The notes under the pieces are model-generated. The model worked only from the letters and a program-made list of their open reading frames with translations, had not been told where the DNA came from and searched no databases. Below are positions 11,165 to 22,900 of a stretch of 64,000 nucleotides of DNA, in pieces. This DNA comes from Marisa cornuarietis. Taxonomy: Eukaryota; Mollusca; Gastropoda; Architaenioglossa; Ampullariidae. A program made the position numbers and the translations under genes. Every line of letters starts with the position of its first letter. The stretch's first letter is position 1. The stretch covers positions 310,001 through 374,000 of the forward strand of contig SMMW01000172.1 in NCBI GenBank assembly GCA_004794655.1, given 5' to 3'.

Positions 11165-13561
11165 GTGAGCTCCAAGCGTGTGGAATCGGACACGCTAACC
11201 TATTTTGTTCGAGCATGCCTTCTTGTCTTCAGGCTTTGTGCCCCTAGTCCTCGGTGAAGATTAACTTCTCACTATTCTTTTGAAATCTTCCTAAAGTTTT
11301 CACTTCAGAAACGCTGTAGAAGCTCGGAAGTAATTAATTACGTACGCTGATACTTTCTTTACGGGAGACAGACGAAATTTAAAATATCTTTTGTTATTTA
11401 GACTTTTGTCCTTTAAGGTTTTATTTCCAACAACCGTTGGGAAAGTTATAAAGCCATGTTTGATAAATACATTCGTGCATTAATCATTGAAGAGTTCTGC
11501 AACGAATTGTCTTTCTTTTCCGGAGGCGAATCAACTAGTCGACAGCTGAGTGATTGCCTGTGTGTCTGTGTAAGTTTTGCTGAATCTTTTTCTGTACGAG
11601 GGCATGGTGAACGGACCGTCCTTCGCCGAACTGCAGGCCGTCCATTGACGATGACGTGTCGCCCACAGACACAGCTTGGTGTTCCCTGCCCTCCAGTCTT
11701 TCTCCATCAGCATCGCGTGCCCTGTCTTCATTAACAGCATTTTTAATGTATATTTTGCTAGCGCTATAAATAGAAACTAATTACTGGACCACCACCTCTT
11801 CCCTTATCAACGGCTGCTATTTTTCTTTCGCCAGAGCTGTAGCTAGAAATTAAATGAATATTCACTTAGGACAGTTGTTCATTGGCGTCTTTAAAAGATG
11901 CGTACGCAATTTCGAGTAGTTTTTCAATGTGTTCACCGATTAACTGTTTCAGGGAAGTATTCCTGTGTTTGTTTACACAGCGATCGTCCTCCCAATGAGC
12001 GGAAGGCAAACCTACAGAAATTCAAGGTTACTTATGTTTATCATTGATTTGTGCAGATTTATTGTATTGGGTCATCCTAAAAAATTTCGTGGTTTAAACT
12101 GTCCGAATAGAATGTGTCCATTACACTCAGAATCAACATTTTCACGCCCCATTACATTCAGCAAAGTCTTGCTAAGGTGTATCAAAGTGTGTGTTAAATA
12201 TGAAAAAATCTGCATCTCTGGACCCAGGCGTTTTTTAAGTGTAGAAAATTTGAGGGTTTTTTTGCGAATACGTTAACTGAAGAAAGAAGTGAGTCTGTTA
12301 AGAGATCTTGAAAATACGGCGGATGTACACAGATTTCGGTAGTAAATTGTAACAACTCTTTCACAAGGTCATTCTTGCAGCGTGGGGTCTGGCACTGTGG
12401 TGTAGAAGAATGAGACCTTTTCTCCTTTGCTTGCAATCTCCGTTGGACCATTTTCAGTTGGTATCTGTAGACCTTCGCTTGAAAAATTGCACCGGGCCTT
12501 GACTTAAACCTTCAACCGGTGTTGAATTAAACTGACCACACACCACTATAAACTTCTTCTGGTGAGGCTGAGAACTGAATCGATGAGGTTCGTCCTTCTC
12601 CAGCCTCTGCCTGACCTTTTTCTTTTATCGAACAAACTCTGTTTTTCATCACCAGTGAAAATCCAATCCAGAAAAGGTTGTTTTTGATTCACAGCGGGAA
12701 TGAAGAACACATTTTTCCATCCGGAAGGAAACGTGTCTTCATCTGATGCGCCGTCAGTTCACGGGGTTCCCACTGGTATAGCTTTTTCATTTTCCCCATC
12801 CGATGCATGTGACTTTACACCCTATTATGTGACGCACCAACCCTCTGCTAAATTTTCACGGGTCCTTCCGGGAGTAGCATTAACCAAAGAACTTCGAGAT
12901 CATCCATGCAACATGAAGCCCGCCCACTGCCTGTGCCAGCATTGAGATTAGCATCGCCATATCTAAGCTTAACATAATATTCTGCCATTGTTCTTTCTTT
13001 TGATGCCTCATCGCCAAAAGCGTTATTGCAATCCGCCTCTGTCGCCGGGTTGCCCAGCAAAGATCACACAAAATCCGGTCCCAGGTGGGTATAAAAGTAA
13101 AAAAAAAAATCGCGTTTTTTCATGACATCTTAAAAAGAATATGCGAACGGTCGCATATAATAATAAAAACCCTGGAGAGCATGAGACGAGCGTAGCAGCT
13201 TATGCCCAACACGGTCTGACAGATATAACACAGGGAAATAAATTCTTTTAGCAGAAAACCTCGAGAACTTTCAGGATGACCTAGCATAGCAACTCAGTCT
13301 TCTCAAGACAGTAATAACTTTTGTGGCGTCAGAGGAGCAGTTTCTTTGAAAAGTTATTTGAGGAGATTTTGATCATTTTCTGCGTTTATGTTTAACGCTT
13401 CCTCTTTTAGTGTCCATGCATGTTGTGTGATCCTAAATCCTAGATAGGATGTGAGGGGAAAATGTTTGCAAAACAGAATAATAACAGAACATGCATATAA
13501 CATTGTCATGCTATCTCTCTCTTGTATTTTGGGCTTTTTCTTATGTATACTGACATGTAAT

Positions 13562-13621
<60 letters not shown>

Positions 13622-16600
13622 CCTTGTGCAGGATCGCAAAGTTCGCTTTATGATCTGCACCGACGTGGCTGCCCGTGGAATCGATGTCAACGGCCTTCCC
13701 TTCGGTATTGATGGCGTACAGACAAATACTTTCTCTCGTCTGCCGCTAGACAGCTTTGACAACACGAGACGCACTATTCTTCGCTTCTCCTCTTGCTTTC
13801 ATCATCTTTGACTTTAAAGGACGCATATTATTCGTGGTCTCACTATATGTAGGAACAGATGCACTAACATGGATTCAAATTGATTAACTTAATTGATTTA
13901 AAGAGTAATTTTAGGATTCTTTGATCAGACGAGGTTCCCGATCTTCTTGTTGATATAATGTAAATAAGACATTTTTTGTGGTCGCTTTCCGTCTAAATAT
14001 CAGCAAACATCGACGTGTGTTAATTAATGTTAATAGGTATGTGTGTGGTTTGGCAAGGTTACTGCGCACATTATACAGAAGATTGATGGCCATAGATTTG
14101 TCTGAAATGGCCGTTAATGATAATAGTCATGCAGGTTGGCCTTAACGCCATTTTCACAACCGTTTGGAATTGTATTTCAGCAGTTGACATTTTTGTGAAG
14201 CGTGTAAATTATATATCAAACTGCTAGTGGATCCTGCAGTAGTCAGGGGCGCCCGGCAGCATAGCGGTTAAAACACTCGCTTGTCACCACTACAGTGAAT
14301 GATCCTCGGTTCAGATCTCGTCTCTGGCACTCCCTGTATATGACATCTATTCGCAGGGCCGGCCGTCGGGGTTTTTCTCCGGGTTCTTCCCACTCCCTCT
14401 CTCCCCTTAGTGCGAACTCACCTGTAAGTGGAAGCACTTTCCCGCTAAAGCAACCGACCATTCTGCGGTAGTCGTCAATTTAACTGTAACGGTAATAAGC
14501 AGGCATATGTTAGAACCGTACCTATTTATCTGTTAATAAAGAGAGATGTCGGACTAACACTTCCTAGGTAAAGTATATAGGTATAAATATTTATTTATTC
14601 ATCAATGAATAATGGTGCAAACGAATTGGTAATACACTTAACAAGAACTTCTGGAAGACCCACATTAAAGAAAGTGTTCATTTCCTTAATTAACCCCATC
14701 GCTACATCACAGGAAACACAAGAGCCCTCGCTTTCTCTGTTTTAGTCTGGCGGCAGTGTTTTGTGACTTAAAATAACCGCAAACCTTCTTCATTTGCAGT
14801 GATTAACGTGACCCTTCCCGACGAGAAACAGAACTACATCCATCGTATCGGTCGTGTGGGGCGAGCCGAGAGGTACCCAGCCTGTTTGTCTCTGACTCGT
14901 GTGTGCCATCCTTCTCTCTGTCTGTCTCTGTCTTTCTTTCTCTGTCCCTCCTGTCTTGCAAGTGTGTTCGATTTAAGATTTAGTAATCAGAGGTTAGCAC
15001 TGACCAGACTGTGACAGCTGATAAATTTTTATTTCATAACATCTAAAACTATGTCGTGATGGGTATGCTTGTTTTATTTTCAGGATGGGTCTAGCAATAA
15101 GTCTTGTAGCTGCGAACAAAGAAAAGGTAAAACTTTATACGTTTGATAAGCAGTTGCCAGGTGTGGGAGGGTGTGTGTGCGCGTGGGTACCTGTGTGTGT
15201 GTGTGTGTGTGTGATGACGGTGACTGCAGTGCTTGTAATTTCCTGAAAACTGCAGTTTTTAATACTCACAAAATATATTCTTCATTTGAATGGATCTCTT
15301 GTTAAGGAGATATACCCAGGCCTATTATAACAATGCTTTTTATTGTCCCGGAAACACACTTTAGCTATCACCACCTTACGCACGTACTTCATTTTTCTTG
15401 GCGTTTAAACGTATCTCTATTCAGCTGATATACAATCACCTAAAAAATTGTTTGAAACTGCACTGAAACAGTGGAAAATCTGCAGGTGCGGTATCTTGAC
15501 GCAAAGATATTACTAAAACATTTGTAGACGAGGTTTATTTTTACTGCCATTTTAAGATAGCTCGTGCGTAACTCTGATATAATAACATGACTGGCGCGCG
15601 GTATGTAATTGTTATCACCGCTCATTTCCCACAGGTGTGGTATCACTCCAATTGCAGCAACAAAGGTAAAGGCTGCTACAACACGCGTCTGACTGACGAA
15701 GGGGGCTGCTGCATCTGGTACGACGAGCCCACGGTAAGACCCCACTGTGCATTTCGCCCACCCATCTTCTTTCAGTGACCCCAGCATTGCATGTGTGTTC
15801 GCGCGAGTGTATATGTGTGTGTGCTTGCGTGCACGTATCCACACGCTCATGTTGGTGGGTGAAGTGCATGAGAACGTAGGGGAAAGGTCATTTGCTGGCT
15901 GTAGCTGATCCTTTAATGAATCAATACTGTTCACGTCGGTTCAATGGACTGAACATGCCACGGATATTTGTCAACGTCACAAGTCCATCGGCAGAAAGAA
16001 CTTGAGATGTATGGAGGTGTCCTTGCAGGGGATAGAGCGCTCTTTATGGACAGTTGGGACGACAGGCGATTGTGGGAGGCTGTGAAGATAGCTGGCGGCT
16101 GATAGACTTACGCTAGGCAATCCATTAATTGACTTTTACAGGGAAATGATGGAGGAAAGAGGGATTCAAACCAGCAGAAAAGATCGCGATCACGTGCTTT
16201 CCTCTTCCTACAGCTAGCTGGGCGAACGGGGTACAGATGAAATGCCCGACTCTTGTTAGAGGGAAGTCAGGCTGGTCTTCCCTGAAAAAGCAAGACTAAC
16301 TTTCCGCCTCCTTGGCTTTTGCCATCTTTAGTTGCAATTCTATAGTGGAGTGCTTCAATTGAGCTTGCATGCGTGCCTTTGTGGCTTTGCCCAAGGCAAG
16401 GATAAAGCGGAGTAATCAAACATTAGGCAGTGTGGCGGTCAACGGCTGTTTTATAAGAAGACATTTTTACACTTCCGTCATAATCCTTATTCTTTCTTCC
16501 GTCTTTTGCGCGTTTCTCTTCCTCCATCCCACTCTCGTTCTTTCTTTCATTTCCTTAAATCTTTTACTTAACATGCATCTCTTTATCCTTCTTATCTTCT

Positions 16601-19600
16601 CAGTCCTGATCATAAACCCTACAGGCTTTTACTTTTGATTTACCTCCCTTTCATCACATTCACACACACACACACACACACTGTCTCTGTCGTGTCGTAA
16701 CCCCCTTCCCCATACACACAAACACGCATGTAAGCGTTTATATGTAAGTGTGTGTATAAAATATATAGAGAGAAAGATACGCCCACATCTGTAGTTGATT
16801 GTATGCATCAACCGCTTATGTGCACCGAAAAAAGGCCTAGTCTTTTGCGGCCACAGAACAAGTGGGAGGTTACTTACAGGTCTCATCATCACTACAGGCA
16901 TAGCTAGAAATAGATAATTTTTGTGTGGGGAATCAAGTAGTCCTCATGAGCTTGAATTCCTCTGAAGCTCAGTATTGCAGCTAAGTCTTCTCCGTAGCCA
17001 GGACCAAATGTAGCAGTTTGTAAGCAGCATTACTATCTCTAGTGAAGACATAGAGCGGTCCAGTGGTGCAACGGTTACCGCCTGTAACCAATACAGTGAG
17101 GGTTGGGTGTGCTGGCTTAGTATTTCGTCTCGGACACGCCGTTCTTTCTCTGCATGTGGCATCTGTTTACAGGGCTGCACGAGTTGCCGTGATATACACA
17201 GTTGCTGGCTCGGCGTAAAACATTGACTTTCCCCCGGAAGACAAAATGTGCTTTCAGTTTCACCAAATTCTTGCACCTGTTGGCAGAATTTTCTTTCATC
17301 TCGTAATAACTAGTTTTCTTCTGTTGGCTAAGAAAGCTCAAGTAAAATATTTTGATTCCATGTTTCACCTTGACATCCGGTGACGGGTAAGGCAGTATCA
17401 GCATTCCTTAGAGACCACTGTCATGCAATGAATGCAGTGCAGTGGTTAAGGAGCGCTTTGTGCGCTCTAGAAATAAAAGGACTCTTCGGCCTTGTTGGAA
17501 AAGAGAAATAAGTTAATAATCTGCTGCGAATGCCCGGGCACACCTTCTGGCCATAAGGACGTTCCACCGCCAGTTTCTTTGCACTGGGCGCGTGTTAAAG
17601 ATCACCAGGTGCTTGATTACCACACGTCGATCGGGCTGTGCGCCTGTAGTTAAGGGAAGCAGGCCAGTGAATTTACATTAACAGTTCTCGGCGAGCTTCT
17701 GGGGTTAGTGAGGATCCGGAAGGAAACCAGCGAGGGGGTAAAAATTAAGGATTTCAAACAGTCCTCGGAATCCAAAGAGCACGTCTGTTGCAGTCTGTCT
17801 CGTGCAGAATTTGAAGCATGCTCGCGCGTGTGTGCAGGTACGCGTTCTTACATAAAGTCTCTGTCCGACCTCAGCGCTGACTCATATTTTAACGTAAAAA
17901 AATAGAAAAGGTTTTTGTTTGAAAGTTGAATGTGTGTGTGTGTGTGTGTCGGGGGGGGGGATGATAGGAGGGTGACGACATCTTTCACATGCATTTTATT
18001 TCCCCTGCGAGCCATGCAGCACGTAATCAGGCAGCTGTGATCTCGAATAAGAAGAGAGATGCACGATTGTGCGATCCTTATTTTTTGTTTGCTTTATGGT
18101 CTTTAGGACATGGATGGGCACCCGACGGAATAGAGACTGGTGGATGGGGGTGCGGAGCGCAAGCTGCCCGGTCACAGTTCAGCGCGAACAGACCCCTCGT
18201 GCATCGCACTGTGTCCTCAGTTCCCTGAGGCTGACTGCTGTCAGATATTGAAACGCCATCGTTGTGATGTCTCTCAGCGTGTTTGATGCATCTTTCTTTA
18301 ATACACGCGCCACGATGTCAGGCACAAGATGTTTCTAAACCTTAAAACTGTTCTAAAGAAGCAAAATCTCTTCTCTGCCATTCAGATGCATTGCACAAGA
18401 ACATACAAAAAATTGTACTGACATGACGGAAAGTCACACTTAAACAACTTTATGTTATTTAAAACAGTTTTAGTTTTAAAAATTCTAAAACTGTGGTGTG
18501 CACTTTAAACTGATTATCTAATTACTCTCCGTCCAGACAACTCCGCTCTTCGTCTGACGACCGTATCCTAACTGTTCCTGTCACCAGAACAACAACATAT
18601 GGTCACAGGACTTTTGGCTACTGTGCTGCAAAACAATGGAACTCTCTTCCTTTTCATATTCGCCACTTTCCTACAATTGAATCTTTCAAATTTGCACTAA
18701 AAACGCACCTCTTCCTTGAGCATTTCTCCTAACACAGTCCACACAATGCTCGTCCTTCTTAACCCCCACCCTTCCCTCTTGCTACTTTACCCATCTTTCT
18801 CGCAGAATCACTATATTTTTCTGTTCCTGTTACTTGATGCCTTTTGTTTTCTGTTTCGTCAGTACTGTCGTTTTCTTTCGTCCCCTTTGTTCTGTATCTA
18901 CTTAGTCCACGTCTCTTCCTCGTTTTAAGCGCTAAGAGCATGCTCTCTATGAGTGTGAATATGCGCTATACAAATCTTCACTATTATTATTATTATTAAA
19001 TAGATTTAAGGCCTAAAAGTGTTTAAAATTAGAAATGTCTTGTGCAACTGACCCCAGAGCTGTTAACCCATTAATGCTTCCTCTCTACAAGCTTGTAGCC
19101 TCTAGCAACACACATGCTATAATCTGATATGCTGCCAGAAACCTTTTTTAAGCGTTGTGATAAATAATGACACTGAAATATTCGTTTGGCGCTTACAAGA
19201 AAGTCTGAATACTAAAGACATGGCAGAACCTGTTAAACTCAGTATCCTCCCATTTTCCCTTAAACCTGAAATGCGTGGTCTGTGCTTGCGCGAGCGCGTA
19301 TTATTTCTAGGTCTTGCTTTGCGTTTGATGTACATTATTTGGCTTGCTATAGCACATTTATTTTCCATTTACTTCAGACTTTGCATTCAGGAGGAAATAA
19401 CTTGTGCTTGGATCAATTCCCATCTCACGAGATAAGGGGCGGCGTAGGAAAGAAGAGCCTCGCTAATAGAAGAATCCCTGGTAGTATGCGTCGAGTTGTT
19501 TGACGATAATTATCGCCTCATTTAACAGTCGTTGGCATAAACTACCGCGGGATGTCAGAAAGGCAATCCACGTGACCTTTTAAAGACTCACACCTCGTGG

Positions 19601-19845
19601 AATTTCTATGGGACCTTATAATTGTACTATGAACCGGACAGCCGAAGCTTTTTACTTTAATGGAAGCGAGAAATTGTTCATCTTAATTCAGGAAATATTA
19701 GAGTTTACAAAGACGTTCAGTTAACAAATCATTTGGATAGTGCACTTTAGGCACTCGGTTTATTTCCGTTCTCTTATTCTGCTTCACTCATAATGTCGTC
19801 TGGCATTGTCATTCCCGTGCTTTATAACAATATGAAGCAAAACAG

Positions 19846-19917
<72 letters not shown>

Positions 19918-22900
19918 AACAAATAAGGACTCGAGTGTTTTACTGCAGTTAAGAAATCTTCTCTCTCTCCCTCCCTCTTCCACCTCTTTTTCTCTCTCAC
20001 CTTTCTCTCTACCTGGTTGAATATTCATTTTTTCTGGATGTCTGACATTGTCGTTTCTGATATTTCCCTAACTCTCGGTATTGTTACATCAGTTAGAAAA
20101 ACCGGAAACATAAAGCAAAGCAAACACGTTCCTGGAAAGAAACAAGAATATTTTTTGTTATGTAATGACGAGATAGAGACCATAGAACATCTTTTTTGGC
20201 ACTGCCAGATCACCCAAAAATTCTGGAAAGAACTTATTGACCTTTTACACCAGACGTGCACACACACACACACACACAAAGACAGTTACATTAACTGAGG
20301 AACTCATTCTCTTTGGTATGGCTCCAAAAATACTAACAGATAAAGTACTAGACATTATTATACTTTCAGCCAAGTTCTTTATCTATAAGAGCACTCTCCA
20401 GAATCTAATCCCGGTAGCCCAGAACTGTAAATACCACCTAAAGCACAGATTTTTGACAGAAAAAGCTGCTTTTCATGAGCTAAACAGACAAAAGGAATTT
20501 AATCAACAGTGGCTTTTGTATCAAAACCTTGTAACATGAGCTTAGATACTTTTAAATGAAAGGCACTCAGACTAAAACAGCACATGGGGTAAATTTTGGT
20601 CCTCAAAAATACTATACATGCCTCTTTTAAAGGCAGCCTTTTTTTCTGAGCAGTCCAAGGCTTAATTGTGCAACAAAGTTGATGTCAGTTGGTCAATACA
20701 CTGTTAACCTCTACAAGAATGTTGCTGCTATCATTGAGTTAATAAATTCTATGTAAATGTTCTTTTCCCTTATACAGGGTCATGGCAGCTTGTCTGTGCT
20801 ATTATTGATGACACTGTTAGATTCACTGTGATGTATCTAGAACATTCAATTATTAAGTGTATAATGCTAAAGATTAATCTTAGTGTGAAATTGTATAAGA
20901 ACCTGTCCACAGAAGAGTGATGGTGACAGTTTATTTCATATAATTCTATTTATGCAGTGTATGCAAGTAAGGGTAGAGGAAATGTCAAAGTGTGTATGGT
21001 GTGTGTGTGCGTGTCTGATTTGATTCTCTTTGTCGTGTATGTGATTTTTTTTTCTATATAGGAACTATGTTAGTGCTATTGTATTGCTGTTCTGTATTGT
21101 GATATGGAAAAAAAACAAACAAACTTTCACAATCCCCCCCCCCAAAAAAAAGAATATTTTCTGTAGAAATTTTATTGTTGTGTGCAATCTTTCTACTCGA
21201 TAAATTTAAATACAGGCATCTTAAAACGACAGAGTATTTATCATGCAGCCTCTCTGTCCACCTAAGTTCCAGACTTGTCTAAAGACATGCATGGACAGAC
21301 AGGCAGGTGCGTATACACCCTCGTTGTTTTATGATTTTAGGGAAATGTGCCACCCCAACTTTTTTTTTAAATCAGACGATGAAGTGCATTTTCAGGCATC
21401 GGAAAATCACCTTCGATCTCAAGTTTCCCAGTTTTTAAGGAAATGTATGAAACTGAAAAAAGCAACACGCGCTCTGCCTTTCCGCTGCTCTCACTCCTCG
21501 CCGACTCCCGACACAAAAAAGCACGTGGAAGCTTGATACAGCTATCACGGCAAATTGATTCCGGAAAACCACCTGCTTACGTGGTGCCGCCAAAGAGGGC
21601 ATCACCATTTCCCGTGTGTGTCGACATTACAGAAATTGTAGGTGAAAGCTGAGGCGTAATATTCACGAAGCCCTAGCAATAATCGTTATCTACTGCTTCA
21701 CTCTCTCTCTCTCTCTCTCTCTGTGCTCCTTGTTCCCTTTTCCCTCCTCACTCTCTCTCTCTCTTTCTGTCTTACTCGGGTAATATTGATTAGTAGTAAA
21801 AGTGCATTATTGGATTAAAAGCCCAGCACTATGAGTCTGCTTTACTAAAAGCCGGCATTTCTTCAGCACAGTTGCCTTGAACTGCAAACTTACTGCTTGG
21901 TGCCATGTGCCTGTTCCCTCGCCTGGTGTAGCTTCTCTGAGGTCGGCGCTAAATGCCGCTGAAGATTTTATGTCAATATAAACCAAACGGTAAACATGGC
22001 CGTCACTTTTGATTATTATCAGTACCCGTGCATGAACCTGTCAGCTGTTACATATTTAATAGAACGATTTGTATTACACTTTTAGGCTGTTAATTGTTAA
22101 AGGTCTAGTATGATGCAAAACATTTTTGAATCACTCGATTGAGCTCGGTAAGCTGTACTAGTTCCCCAAATGGGAATGTCCATCTCCCTCTTCTTTGTTT
22201 TATTGTATATACACTTTTTCAATCATCACCATGGAGAGAACGAGGTCAAACTCATGATGTCACGGTTGTTCATGGATACTTCTAATCACCATTTATTCCC
22301 AGTTGTTCCCATTGGTTGAAGCCATAAAAACGTAAACCCGAAACACATGGTTATGCATATCTCGAGAGCAGAAATATTTTTATTGAGCTTTAGAAAAAAG
22401 TGATAAGAAAAACGTTTTAGACTGTGCTAGAGCTTTAAGAACATGCCTTCTGAATAGTTGGTTTTCGATTGATAGGTATCCTGTCAGAAGTTTGTGTTCT
22501 GTAGCGAAGACTATGTAGGAAGACTGCAGCCACTAGTCAGTGTTTTCTATGAAGTGCAGCACTAAAGGGTTGCTCAGTGGTCATTTTTGCTGCCATAGAA
22601 CTTATAATAAAAGCTGTGTTCCCAGCCTGTTCGTCTGGTGGTCCAAAATGCTTTTTGCACGATTTATCTTACCACCTGAAGACAGATGCTTTTTTTCAGG
22701 ACTGCAGTGGAATGTCGAGATTTGTTCTAAAAGTTTTCCTAACTTAAGTGAGTTTTTCCCCCCTGCAAACCGCGTTACAAACTTCTTGGCCTACATCCTG
22801 ATCATCATATCCTCACTTCTAGTCATAATGCAGTCATTACAAAAAACAAAATCCAAAGAAAACAATTCTCAGAAATGAGTTTTCTGGATGAAACAGAAAA

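Noticed and set aside
11526..11569. DDX1 exon between exons a and b
   Set aside because: Its entry phase fits and it begins with glycine, but its exit phase does not fit the next exon, and 11953-12026 supplies the expected residues exactly.
15440..15934. 164-codon minus-strand gene
   Set aside because: It is antisense to the certain DDX1 exon f, includes a (CA)n translation and shows no family features.
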